A stretch of 10,206 nucleotides of DNA, taken from contig JAQVZV010000017.1 in the NCBI GenBank assembly GCA_028708005.1, positions 1 to 10,206 on the forward strand, read 5' to 3'. A model generated the notes under the pieces. The model did no database searches. It was given only the letters and a program-made list of their open reading frames with translations, and was not told the origin of the DNA. Below, one piece after another: positions 1 through 7,401 of the stretch. Source of the DNA: Bacilli bacterium (GTDB lineage Bacteria; Bacillota_I; Bacilli_A; RF39; UBA660). Numbering within the stretch: position 1 is the first letter of the stretch; each line of letters opens with the position of its first letter. The translations under genes and the position numbers were made by a program.

Positions 1-939
1 ACACAGTCTACCATTGCTAATAAACTTAGATTACTCGCTTTAGATGAAGAAGTAAAAAAAGCCCTTTTAAATGGTAAAATTTCAGAACGACACGCTAGAA
101 GCTTATTAAGTTTAAAAAATTCAATGCAACAGAAAGAGGTATTAAATAACATTATTGATAATAGATTAACAGTGAAACAAACTGATGAATTAATAAAATC
201 CATGACAAACAATCCAATAGAAACGCTGGATTTTCCTGGTCTAAAAGAGTTCCCTCAAATGATTCCGGATATTCCAGTTTCGCCAGCAGAAACAATACCA
301 CCATTTGTAAAACCAACGCCTATTATTACTGCCCCTGATATTCCGGTTAAGACACCAGTGGCCGAGGACTTTAATCCAATTGTAGAGCCTATCGAGTCAA
401 TCTCAGAACCTGTTGTTATGGCTGATGATCAGATTAATATCACACCAATATCAAACGTAGATATAAATAAAATAAAAGAAACCGCCATAGATATAAATCC
501 AGTGGAACAACCAGCAGACGTTAATGCTTTGTTGGGCATAGAAATTCCTGCGCCTACACAAGAAATAACGCCTCCAATTAGTGAACCTGATAGACCGCGT
601 TTTATACCTCAGCTAGAAGATGAGGTAGTCAATATGGATATTAATCCTGTCGGCCAAGCTTCAACTAACCCAGAACCAGATACGGTTACTACACCTTTTG
701 GTCAACAACTAGTTCCTGAGTTTGAGCCCAAAACATATACAGACAGTCTAGTCCATGAATTTCGACAAAGTAATAGCCCTGAGACCGCTGTTAACGGAAT
801 AGTTCCGGGCAATCTAAAGACTGCAATTGATAAGGTTAGGGAAACAACTGGTTTGTTAGAGAAAAACGGATTTAAGATTGATATTGAAGAGTTTGATTTT
901 GAAAACCTATATCAAATTATAATTAAAATAAATAAATAA
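1..939 (+). CDS. noc: Noc-type ParB-family nucleoid occlusion protein, 3' part (5' end outside window)
   Basis: The frame is open from base 1 to the TAA at 937-939 (312 visible residues). The Met codon at 124 lies inside the DNA-binding domain and is not the start. Visible residues 1-71 are the KorB/HTH DNA-binding region, with STIANKLRLL (3-12) and ISERHARSLLSL (27-38). The last 42 residues (271-312) resemble the C-terminal dimerisation domain of Bacillus Noc, as I recall it, more than that of Spo0J/ParB. Noc is a CTP-dependent, membrane-binding DNA-binding protein that keeps the division septum off the nucleoid. The CTP-binding N-terminus would lie upstream of the window. Between the two domains sits a ~200-residue linker (about 72-270) with roughly 34 prolines, many Asp/Glu, and recurring DIPV / DINPV motifs; in Bacillus Noc the linker is only a few tens of residues. 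The gene converges on the PBP gene and ends in its own terminator. A divergent ParB is the alternative reading. Confidence 0.85.
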   Translation, partial: TQSTIANKLRLLALDEEVKKALLNGKISERHARSLLSLKNSMQQKEVLNNIIDNRLTVKQTDELIKSMTNNPIETLDFPGLKEFPQMIPDIPVSPAETIPPFVKPTPIITAPDIPVKTPVAEDFNPIVEPIESISEPVVMADDQINITPISNVDINKIKETAIDINPVEQPADVNALLGIEIPAPTQEITPPISEPDRPRFIPQLEDEVVNMDINPVGQASTNPEPDTVTTPFGQQLVPEFEPKTYTDSLVHEFRQSNSPETAVNGIVPGNLKTAIDKVRETTGLLEKNGFKIDIEEFDFENLYQIIIKINK

Positions 940-942
940 TTT

Positions 943-998
943 GAATTTCATTTTGCTAGAGGTTCGCTACCTCTTACATAATATGAAATTCTTTTTTT
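943..998 (+). terminator. Intrinsic terminator of noc, embedded in the 3' end of the convergent PBP gene
   Basis: A perfect 9-bp outer inverted repeat (GAATTTCAT at 943-951, ATGAAATTC at 983-991) encloses a perfect 6-bp inner stem (AGAGGT 958-963, ACCTCT 969-974) with a TCGCT loop. A run of seven T (992-998) follows on the + strand. It begins 4 nt after the noc stop codon. From 948 on the hairpin also encodes the last codons and TGA stop of the minus-strand PBP gene. On the minus strand the hairpin is followed only by mixed A/T, so termination in that direction would be weaker. Confidence 0.75.
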
Positions 999-2870
999 AT
1001 TACTTTTACCGTTTGCTAAGGTTCCATCAATTGGATTAATTAACGCTCCAACAACATTTTCCGGCATTTGATACCACGAGATTTCCTTATCATTTACATA
1101 TGCTTCAGCGGTTTCAACCCATATATTTTTAGAAGACTTGTTATCTGCAACTTCTATTTTTTGATTGTCATCATAACCTAACCAAACACCAACTAATAAA
1201 TGTTTATTGTAACCTATGGTCCACGTATCTGTGTCTGTTGAACCTGTTTTAATGGCCCATTTGTTTACAATTTTTCGATTTATTGTTAAACAAGTTGGAG
1301 TAGAATAATCTATCATATTATAATCATATGATGTAGTTAATAAGTCGTTAAGAATATAAGTTATATTCTTATTTAAAACAGTATCTTCATTATTATGATG
1401 TTCATAGATAACATTACCTTCCATATCTAAAATTTTATCTATAAAGTAAAGCTCTGTTTTTACACCTTCATTTGCTAAGGTATTAAAACCTTGCAAAAAG
1501 TCTAAAATGTTTAATTCTTCCGTTCCTAAAGGAAGTGACGGGTGAGGTTCTAGTTTTTCTTTAACGCCAACTCGTTTCATTGTTTCAACCAACAGATCTT
1601 CTCCTAAAAACAAATGTGTTTTAACAGCGTATATATTGTCGGAATATGATAAAGCCGCCGGCATTGCTATCGGTTTGTTTGGATATAATTTGGCGTAGTT
1701 TTGAGGGGCATATGTTTTACCTTCAGCAAAGGTAAAAACAGTAGGCTCACTTAAAAAGGTTGACGATGCGGTGAAACCATTTTCTAAAGCTGCATAATAA
1801 AGGAAAGGCTTCATGGTAGAACCAACCTGCCTTTTTGATTGAATTGCTCGATTATATTGTGATTTTTGAAAGTCACGGCCGCCCGTCAACGCTAATATTT
1901 TACCCGTTGTAGGTTCAACAACAACCACCGCCACTTGAAGGTCAGAATTATCCTTTAAGTTGTTATTCATAGCATTTTCTAATACCGTTTGAGCTTTAAT
2001 ATCTAAATTTGTGTAAATTTTTATACCACCTGTTTCAAGAAGAGATTGAGGAACGTAATTTAGATTTTTCAGTTCCCGCATGACCGCATCTTGATAATAC
2101 ATTAATGTGGATAAATTATATTTCTCCTTTTTACCTATATAAATCAACTCTTTACTAAAGGCTTCATTCATTTCTTTTTCTGTTATATATTTATTGCCTG
2201 TCATACAAGTTAATACAATATATTGTCTTTTTTTGGCCTCTAATTCATCATTTAAGGGAGAATAATTATTGGGTGATTTTGGAATTCCGGCCAGCATAGA
2301 AGCTTCTGCTAAATTCAAATCAGAGGCACTTTTATCAAAGTAATATTTAGAAGCATTTTCAATTCCTAACACACCATTGCCATAATTAATAGTATTTAAA
2401 TAACCTTCTAAGATCTCGTCTTTGCTGTAATGGGCCTCCATTTCTACAGTAAGCCACGCTTCTTCAAATTTTCTTTGCCAATTTTTGTTGAAATCAAGAT
2501 ATAAATTTTTTACATATTGTTGAGTTATGGTAGATGCCCCCTGCACATACTTTTTGGCCTTTGTATTTTCATATACCGATTTTAATATACGTGGATAATC
2601 GAACCCTACGTGGTGATAAAAGTTTTTATCCTCTACTGATATAGTAGCTTGAATCACGTAAGGGGACATTTCATTTAGAGATATCCATTCTTTTTGACCA
2701 TTACCTTGAAAAAAAAGCTCTTCATCAGAATCATATAAAAAGACACTATTAACATTCCTAATATCAAATTTAGGAGTTATTCTAGCGCATGTATATGCGA
2801 GTAAATGAATAAATATAAAAGAGAAAATACTAAAAATTCCGATAATAGATAACCATTTAATTGTTTTCAT
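948..2870 (-). CDS. Class A (bifunctional) penicillin-binding protein, PbpG/PbpF-like
   Basis: This 640-residue peptidoglycan glycosyltransferase/transpeptidase polymerises lipid II and cross-links stem peptides outside the membrane. Residues ~5-27 form one N-terminal membrane anchor. The GT51 domain follows, with EDKNFYHHVGFD (80-91, likely catalytic Glu80), GASTITQQYVKN (111-122) and KDEILEGYLN (150-159, likely second catalytic Glu155). The transpeptidase domain has the three active-site motifs STMK (351-354, nucleophile Ser351), SDN (410-412) and KTG (541-543), so both activities look intact. The start at 2870 has a GGGGGA Shine-Dalgarno 4 nt upstream; the stop is TGA. The size is slightly below that of B. 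subtilis PbpF and PbpG. Its position next to, and divergent from, ywiB-argS recalls pbpG (the PBP2d spore-cortex/forespore gene) in Bacillus genomes. With spoIIR nearby, a sporulation role is plausible but not shown. No terminal extension is seen. Confidence 0.96.
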   Translation of the reverse strand: MKTIKWLSIIGIFSIFSFIFIHLLAYTCARITPKFDIRNVNSVFLYDSDEELFFQGNGQKEWISLNEMSPYVIQATISVEDKNFYHHVGFDYPRILKSVYENTKAKKYVQGASTITQQYVKNLYLDFNKNWQRKFEEAWLTVEMEAHYSKDEILEGYLNTINYGNGVLGIENASKYYFDKSASDLNLAEASMLAGIPKSPNNYSPLNDELEAKKRQYIVLTCMTGNKYITEKEMNEAFSKELIYIGKKEKYNLSTLMYYQDAVMRELKNLNYVPQSLLETGGIKIYTNLDIKAQTVLENAMNNNLKDNSDLQVAVVVVEPTTGKILALTGGRDFQKSQYNRAIQSKRQVGSTMKPFLYYAALENGFTASSTFLSEPTVFTFAEGKTYAPQNYAKLYPNKPIAMPAALSYSDNIYAVKTHLFLGEDLLVETMKRVGVKEKLEPHPSLPLGTEELNILDFLQGFNTLANEGVKTELYFIDKILDMEGNVIYEHHNNEDTVLNKNITYILNDLLTTSYDYNMIDYSTPTCLTINRKIVNKWAIKTGSTDTDTWTIGYNKHLLVGVWLGYDDNQKIEVADNKSSKNIWVETAEAYVNDKEISWYQMPENVVGALINPIDGTLANGKSNKKRISYYVRGSEPLAK

Positions 2871-2997
2871 TTATTCCCCCAAAGCCTATTTTTATTATGG
2901 TTTATATCTTTAAAAATATGAATAAAAAATTACGTTGTTAAATATGTCTATTAATCTAAAAGGATGTTATTTTATTATTTCATTTTATCTATAGTTG

Positions 2998-3006
2998 TGT
3001 TATAAT
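2998..3006 (+). promoter_or_regulatory. Extended -10 promoter for the ywiB-argS-rpoE-prfA-prmC cluster
   Basis: TGTTATAAT is a perfect extended -10 element (TG, one base, TATAAT at 3001-3006). No good -35 hexamer lies 16-18 bp upstream (the region reads TTTCAT), which is typical of extended -10 promoters. Transcription would start near 3012-3013, giving a leader of about 20 nt. The ywiB Shine-Dalgarno GGGTGA (3024-3029) lies just before the ATG at 3033. The rest of the 162-bp divergent region (2871-3032) is plain AT-rich DNA. A minus-strand promoter for the PBP gene must lie in it, but no candidate stands out. Confidence 0.65.
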
Positions 3007-3032
3007 GTCAGCGAACAATTTATGGGTGATTT

Positions 3033-3404
3033 ATGAAAAAAATAAAAATATCAATAAGTGTTATAAGCCCCTTTAGTGAAACTAATAGCTGTGTTATAGG
3101 TGTGTTTAATGATAAAACTAATACTATTTCCTATACGGAAGATGATATGTTAGTAAATATAAAGATGGGTAAAAGCATTATTATTCAAAGAAGCTGTGCT
3201 GATTATACATTAGAATTAGTGTTTGAAGAAGGTAAAACGATAGAATCTTTATATAGAATAAAAAAACCAAAAATGGACATAAAAGTTAACGTTGATACAA
3301 AAGTTTTACGAAGGAATAAGATGAGTTTTTATATTGAGTACAAATTAAAACTTAATGAAGAAGATATGGGATTAACTTGTATTGATTTTGAAGCGGAGGA
3401 ATAA
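3033..3404 (+). CDS. ywiB: DUF1934 (YwiB-like) small beta-barrel protein
   Basis: This 123-residue soluble protein has no signal peptide or membrane segment. Its alternating hydrophobic pattern and the C-terminal stretch FYIEYKLKLNEEDMGL (about 98-113) match the DUF1934/YwiB family, predicted to fold as a calycin-like beta-barrel. The molecular function of the family is not known. It is slightly shorter than B. subtilis YwiB. The call rests as much on position as on sequence: ywiB directly precedes argS across many Bacilli, as here, with a gap of only 2 nt. The argS Shine-Dalgarno GGAGGA (3395-3400) lies inside the last ywiB codons, suggesting translational coupling. The ATG at 3033 is preceded by GGGTGA at suitable spacing. 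Confidence 0.85.
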   Translation: MKKIKISISVISPFSETNSCVIGVFNDKTNTISYTEDDMLVNIKMGKSIIIQRSCADYTLELVFEEGKTIESLYRIKKPKMDIKVNVDTKVLRRNKMSFYIEYKLKLNEEDMGLTCIDFEAEE

Positions 3405-3406
3405 TT

Positions 3407-5020
3407 ATGAATATAAAAGACATTATAAAAGAGGAAATTATAAAATCATTATCAAAAATGGATATATTTGAGGCAATGGTAGATTTAGAAGTTCCAAGTG
3501 ATAAAAAAAACGGGCATTATGCGACTAATATAGCTATGCAATTGGCATCTTCTTTAAAGCAAAATCCTATGGATATAGCAACAAATATTAAAGAAATGAT
3601 TAAAAATGATGAATATATTGAAAAGATAGAAGTTGCCAAACCTGGTTTTTTAAACTTCTTTATTAAAAAAGATAAGTTGTTTGATGTCATAGAAGAAGTA
3701 ATAGACTTAGGCGATGACTATGGAAAAAGTCAAATGGGAGAAGGAAAAAGAATAAATGTAGAGTTTGCCAGTGTTAATCCGACCGGGGTAATTCATTTGG
3801 GTCACGCAAGAGGAAGCGCTTATGGTGATAATTTGTGTCGCATTCTTTCGTTCGCTGGTTATGATGTTACAAGCGAATATTATATTAATGACGGGGGTAA
3901 TCAAATAGACAACATGGGGATATCAGTTAAAGAACGTTATCGAACTTTGTGTGGCCTTGACGAACACATGCCCGAAGATGGTTACTATGGTGAAGAAATT
4001 ATTGATGTGGCTAAAGATATATATCGTGAATATAAAGAGGAGTGGTTATCTAAACCTGTCGAATGTTTTAAGGATTATGGTTTAAATAAATTATTAACTA
4101 TTATTAAAAATGATTTATTAACTTTTAGAGTTGATTTTGATGTTTGGACAAGTGAGAAAAAAATAAGACAAGATGGTCGTATCGAAGAATCTTTACAAAA
4201 GTTAAGTGATTTAGGCAAGACATATACAGAAGACGGCGCCTTATGGCTGAAAGCAAGTGAATATGGCGATGAGAAAGATCGGGTATTGGTCAAAAACGAT
4301 GGCGAATATGCATATATAACACCTGATATTGCATATCATCTTGATAAAATAGATCGTGGCTACGATACGTTAATAGACGTTTTAGGAGCAGATCATCACG
4401 GGTACGTTCCAAGACTAAAAGCTGCTATTGAGGCTTTAGGTTATAGCAAAGACAAATTAGAAGTAAAAATAGTTCAAATGGTAAGATTACTAAGGGGCGG
4501 CGAGGAAATAAAAATGAGTAAGCGGACTGGTAATGTAGTGACAGTTAACGATTTACTAGAAGAAGTGGGAATTGATGCTGCTCGTTACTATTTTGCTATG
4601 AGAAATATTGAATCACAAATGGATTTTGATTTGGAATTAGCAATTAGAAAGAGTCACGAAAACCCTGTTTATTATGTTTCATATGCTCATGCTAGAGTAC
4701 ACTCTTTGTTAAAAGATAATAAAACACAAAAAGTTAAAGAATATAAAACAATTGATAGTGAATATGCATATGATATTTTGGCCAAAATAAATGAGTTTAA
4801 AAACGTTGTTGAATTAGCCGCTGAAAAAAGATTGCCACATTTAATAACAAATTATGTATATGACCTTGCAAATGCACTGCATATATATTATAATCATGAG
4901 AAGATTTTAACCAAGGATTTTCAATATACAAATGAACGTTTGTTGTTGATGACAGCGGTTAAGATTGTAATAAAAAATGCATTAAATTTAATAGGCGTTG
5001 AAGCCCCAAATGAAATGTAG
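3407..5020 (+). CDS. argS: Arginyl-tRNA synthetase
   Basis: This 537-residue cytosolic class I aminoacyl-tRNA synthetase charges tRNA-Arg with arginine using ATP. The N-terminal ~90 residues are the Add-1 (tRNA-recognition) domain. The HIGH-type signature is HLGH (130-133) in the context NPTGVIHLGHARGSAYGD (124-141), characteristic of ArgS. The family motif YYINDGGNQ is at 158-166. The second catalytic loop is KMSKR (369-373), followed by the helical DALR anticodon-binding domain (about 415-537), ending in the typical APNEM-like tail. The length is within the range of bacterial ArgS (about 550-580), marginally short. GGAGGA lies just upstream of the ATG at 3407. The TAG stop (5018-5020) overlaps the rpoE Shine-Dalgarno, so the two genes are probably cotranslated within one operon. 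Confidence 0.98.
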   Translation: MNIKDIIKEEIIKSLSKMDIFEAMVDLEVPSDKKNGHYATNIAMQLASSLKQNPMDIATNIKEMIKNDEYIEKIEVAKPGFLNFFIKKDKLFDVIEEVIDLGDDYGKSQMGEGKRINVEFASVNPTGVIHLGHARGSAYGDNLCRILSFAGYDVTSEYYINDGGNQIDNMGISVKERYRTLCGLDEHMPEDGYYGEEIIDVAKDIYREYKEEWLSKPVECFKDYGLNKLLTIIKNDLLTFRVDFDVWTSEKKIRQDGRIEESLQKLSDLGKTYTEDGALWLKASEYGDEKDRVLVKNDGEYAYITPDIAYHLDKIDRGYDTLIDVLGADHHGYVPRLKAAIEALGYSKDKLEVKIVQMVRLLRGGEEIKMSKRTGNVVTVNDLLEEVGIDAARYYFAMRNIESQMDFDLELAIRKSHENPVYYVSYAHARVHSLLKDNKTQKVKEYKTIDSEYAYDILAKINEFKNVVELAAEKRLPHLITNYVYDLANALHIYYNHEKILTKDFQYTNERLLLMTAVKIVIKNALNLIGVEAPNEM

Positions 5021-5024
5021 GAGG
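5020..5024 (+). promoter_or_regulatory. Shine-Dalgarno that fixes the rpoE start at 5032
   Basis: GGAGG at 5020-5024 shares its first base with the argS TAG stop. It lies only 1 nt from the in-frame TTG at 5026, too close for initiation, but 7 nt from the ATG at 5032. The ATG also gives the expected delta-type N-terminus, so the longer TTG-started frame is rejected. Confidence 0.85.
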
Positions 5025-5031
5025 ATTGGAA

Positions 5032-5487
5032 ATGAATATTCGCGAAATGGAAAAAGATGAACTTGAACCTTTATCATTTAATGATATAGCGTATTATATT
5101 ATTAAATTAGATAAGGAACCAAAAACGACGGTGATGTTGTTTAAGGAAATATGTACATTATTAGAAATGAGTGATAGTGAGTACGAGGCTTTAATAGCAG
5201 ACTTCTTCACTTCTTTAACTACAGACAAAAGATTTATATTATTAAATAGTTCAAATTGGGATTTGAAAGAAAATCACGTTGTAAACATTATTGTTGATGA
5301 AAGTGAAGAAGATTTCGATCCTTTGTATGAAGAATTAGAAGAGACAGATGATATTATAGAGGCAGATGAGAGTTTAGAAGCTGATGACGTAGATGAATTG
5401 AGCGATGATGCCGCTATAGATGATGAAGAGACAGATGAATTTGAGGACTTGCAAATTATTGACGAGGATGCTGAATTAGAAGAATAA
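5032..5487 (+). CDS. rpoE: RNA polymerase delta subunit
   Basis: This 151-residue accessory subunit of Gram-positive RNA polymerase speeds recycling of the enzyme and increases promoter selectivity and sensitivity to the initiating NTP. Residues ~12-80 form the folded HARE-HTH domain, with SFNDIAYYIIK (15-25) and DKRFILL...WDL (65-78), typical of delta. Residues 89-151 are an extremely acidic, presumably disordered tail: about 36 of 63 residues are Asp or Glu, and there is no Lys or Arg. The lysine-rich tract that precedes the acidic repeats in B. subtilis delta is not visible here. The gene sits 11 nt after argS and 21 nt before prfA in the same direction. In B. subtilis rpoE is followed by pyrG; here prfA takes that place. 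Confidence 0.95.
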   Translation: MNIREMEKDELEPLSFNDIAYYIIKLDKEPKTTVMLFKEICTLLEMSDSEYEALIADFFTSLTTDKRFILLNSSNWDLKENHVVNIIVDESEEDFDPLYEELEETDDIIEADESLEADDVDELSDDAAIDDEETDEFEDLQIIDEDAELEE

Positions 5488-5508
5488 GTCCTTGCGGAAG
5501 GTGATAAT

Positions 5509-6564
5509 ATGATAGAACGATTAGAGGAAACATTAAAAAAATACAACGAATTGGGAGAAACATTAATGGACGAAGAAGTGCTTAAAGATATTAAAAAAGC
5601 CGCTTCAATATCAAAACAAAGAGTAGATCTTGAGGAAGTTGTTAATGCTTATAATTATTATAAAGAAGTATTAAGACAAATTACTGACACTAAAGCTTTG
5701 TTGGATGATCCCGAGCTGGGTTCTATGGCAAAAGATGAATTGGATGAGTTAGAACAGAAGAAAAATGAATTCGAGACCCAATTAGAAGTATTACTACTTC
5801 CGAAGGATGATAATGACACCAGAAATGTTATCATGGAGATTAGAGGAGCAGCTGGTGGCAGTGAGGCCAATGTTTTTGCTGGCGATCTTTATGAAATGTA
5901 TGTTAGATATGCTATGAACAATGGGTTTAAAATCGAGCCCATTCATGAAATTACGGGTGAAGCGGGAGGTTTTTCTCAAATTGAGTTTATGATAAAAGGT
6001 AAGGGTGCGTATTCAAAGTTGAAATATGAAAATGGAGCTCACCGTGTTCAAAGAGTGCCAATAACCGAGTCACAAGGAAGAGTTCATACATCAACCGCTA
6101 CCGTAGTTGTATTACCAGAACAAGAAGATCCGGATGTTGACATAAAGGAAAATGATATAAAAATTGATGTATATCGTAGTAGTGGGGCAGGAGGTCAATC
6201 TGTCAATACCACAGATAGCGCTGTTCGTATAACTCACATTCCTACAGGGATAGTAGTTACTTGCCAAAACGAACGAAGTCAAATCAAAAATAAAGAAAAA
6301 GGTTTAAAGATCTTGAAAAGCAAAATTTATGAAGACTCGGTTAGGAAACTAGAGGAACAAGTAGGCGCTGAAAGACGTTCAAAAATTGGAACTGGGGATC
6401 GTTCTGAGAAGATCAGAACGTATAATTATCCTCAAAATAGAGTTACTGATCATCGTATAAACCTTACAGTTATGCAATTAGATCGCATTATGGATGGCAA
6501 ACTTGAAGAAATAATTGAACCGTTGATTACTGAAGATTTAAAAAGGAAATTAGCAGGTAAATAA
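5509..6564 (+). CDS. prfA: Peptide chain release factor 1 (RF1)
   Basis: This 351-residue class I release factor reads UAA and UAG in the ribosomal A site and triggers hydrolysis of peptidyl-tRNA. The N-terminal helical domain (about 1-100) is followed by the decoding domain, whose PxT codon-recognition tripeptide reads Pro-Ile-Thr (184-186, in RVPITESQGR). RF1 rather than RF2 is certain, because RF2 carries SPF there. The catalytic GGQ is at 228-230 in SSGAGGQSVN; its Gln is the methylation target of the PrmC encoded next. A good Shine-Dalgarno (AAGGTGAT) precedes the ATG at 5509. A small CCTT-GCGG-AAGG stem (5490-5501) partly covers it. Length is normal for RF1. TAG stops in this window (argS, spoIIR) are consistent with a working RF1. 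Confidence 0.98.
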   Translation: MIERLEETLKKYNELGETLMDEEVLKDIKKAASISKQRVDLEEVVNAYNYYKEVLRQITDTKALLDDPELGSMAKDELDELEQKKNEFETQLEVLLLPKDDNDTRNVIMEIRGAAGGSEANVFAGDLYEMYVRYAMNNGFKIEPIHEITGEAGGFSQIEFMIKGKGAYSKLKYENGAHRVQRVPITESQGRVHTSTATVVVLPEQEDPDVDIKENDIKIDVYRSSGAGGQSVNTTDSAVRITHIPTGIVVTCQNERSQIKNKEKGLKILKSKIYEDSVRKLEEQVGAERRSKIGTGDRSEKIRTYNYPQNRVTDHRINLTVMQLDRIMDGKLEEIIEPLITEDLKRKLAGK

Positions 6565-7391
6565 TGGATTATCAGACATTATTAGAATTAAGTAGAAAAG
6601 AGTCCCATCTAGATGATAAAACTATAAAATATGTGCTTAAATATTATTTAAAAGTAGAACCTACCCTAAAGATGAAAATAGGTCAAACAAAAATAGATGA
6701 TTACCTAAGGCAATTGCAAAAAATAAACGAGGGTTATCCTATCCAATATATTGTAGGCAATGTGGATTTTTATGGTTATAATTTTAAAGTAAAACCGGGT
6801 GTTTTAATTCCTAGGTTTGAAACTGAACAATTAGTTTTTCATACAAAGAAATATATTAATAAATACTTCTCTAATAAGGTGTCGCTTCTAGATATAGGAA
6901 CAGGAACGGGTGTTATAGGTTTAACTTTAAAAAAAGAAGTGCCTAAAATTGATGTTACAATGGTCGATATATCTGCTAAAGCTTTGAAATTAGCTAAAGT
7001 AAATGCTAGTCATTTAAATGAAGATGTAACAATATATAAGTCAGATATGTTAGATGAAGTCATTAGGTTAAATGAGAAATTTGATATTATTATCAGCAAT
7101 CCACCATACTTAACCAAGGATGAAGAAATAATGGAAGTTGTCAGGCGTTATGAACCATCAAAAGCTTTGTATGGTGGAAAAAAAGGCCTAAAATATTATA
7201 AAGTTATACTTGCTAATGCTAAGAAGGTGTTGAAAGATAGAGGGCTTATAGCTTTTGAAATAGGATCTTCGCAAACTTTAGATATTATTAAAATAGCAAA
7301 CAAGTATTTTAAGGATAGTCCATATGAAATTAAAAAAGATTTTCAAGGACGCGATAGAATGTTTTTTCTTTTCTATAATTTAAATGATTAA
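6564..7391 (+). CDS. prmC: Release factor glutamine N5-methyltransferase
   Basis: This 275-residue SAM-dependent enzyme methylates the Gln of the GGQ motif in RF1 and RF2, raising termination efficiency. The N-terminal helical recognition domain is followed by IPRFETE (82-88; the family usually has IPRPETE). The SAM-binding loop DIGTGTG is at 110-116, and the catalytic NPPY (179-182) contacts the target glutamine amide. The ATG overlaps the last base of the prfA stop (TAATG), and only a weak AGGT Shine-Dalgarno precedes it, so translation is probably coupled to prfA. Having the modifying enzyme directly behind its substrate is the usual bacterial arrangement. Length is typical. Confidence 0.97.
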   Translation: MDYQTLLELSRKESHLDDKTIKYVLKYYLKVEPTLKMKIGQTKIDDYLRQLQKINEGYPIQYIVGNVDFYGYNFKVKPGVLIPRFETEQLVFHTKKYINKYFSNKVSLLDIGTGTGVIGLTLKKEVPKIDVTMVDISAKALKLAKVNASHLNEDVTIYKSDMLDEVIRLNEKFDIIISNPPYLTKDEEIMEVVRRYEPSKALYGGKKGLKYYKVILANAKKVLKDRGLIAFEIGSSQTLDIIKIANKYFKDSPYEIKKDFQGRDRMFFLFYNLND

Positions 7392-7401
7392 GATAACAAT
7401 A
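7373..7401 (+). promoter_or_regulatory. spoIIR: Candidate sigma-F-type promoter of spoIIR
   Basis: CTATA (7373-7377) and GATAACAATA (7392-7401), separated by 14 bp, differ at one base each from the sigma-F consensus as I recall it (GYWTA, 14-16 bp, GGNRANAHTW). In B. subtilis spoIIR is transcribed by sigma-F in the forespore, so a match exactly here is meaningful, although in AT-rich DNA such matches also arise by chance. The predicted start is near 7408. The element overlaps the prmC 3' end. Confidence 0.4.

Noticed and set aside
124..939. Separate 271-residue gene starting at the ATG at 124
   Set aside because: The frame is open upstream to base 1, and those 41 residues are conserved ParB/Noc HTH sequence. 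The Met is internal.
948..950. Mollicutes code (TGA = Trp)
   Set aside because: The PBP frame ends at a TGA at normal family length, Trp codons are TGG, and no conserved frame contains an internal TGA. Table 11 fits.
2871..2970. Sporulation-sigma promoter for the PBP gene on the minus strand
   Set aside because: I looked for sigma-F and sigma-E patterns. ACATATT and CATATTTT segments exist but with wrong spacing, and the best sigma-F-like -10 overlaps the start codon.
3022..3036. Four-codon minicistron (ATG GGT GAT TTA TGA) overlapping the ywiB start
   Set aside because: It has no Shine-Dalgarno of its own and its second and third codons are the ywiB Shine-Dalgarno; most likely chance.
3707..4293. 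Minus-strand open frames inside argS (3707-3904 and 4075-4293)
   Set aside because: Antisense shadows of a highly conserved synthetase gene, without domain features.
5026..5031. TTG start at 5026 for rpoE
   Set aside because: Only 1 nt separates it from the GGAGG Shine-Dalgarno. The ATG at 5032 has correct spacing and gives the usual delta N-terminus.
5490..5501. CCTT-GCGG-AAGG stem covering the prfA Shine-Dalgarno
   Set aside because: Only 4 bp with a 4-nt loop; too weak to claim regulation, so mentioned only in the prfA entry.
5274..5546. Minus-strand Ser-rich open frame opposite the rpoE tail
   Set aside because: It is the antisense shadow of the acidic codons of delta, with low complexity and no Shine-Dalgarno or known family.
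5658..5979. Minus-strand open frames inside prfA
   Set aside because: Antisense shadows of conserved RF1 codons, overlapping each other in different frames.
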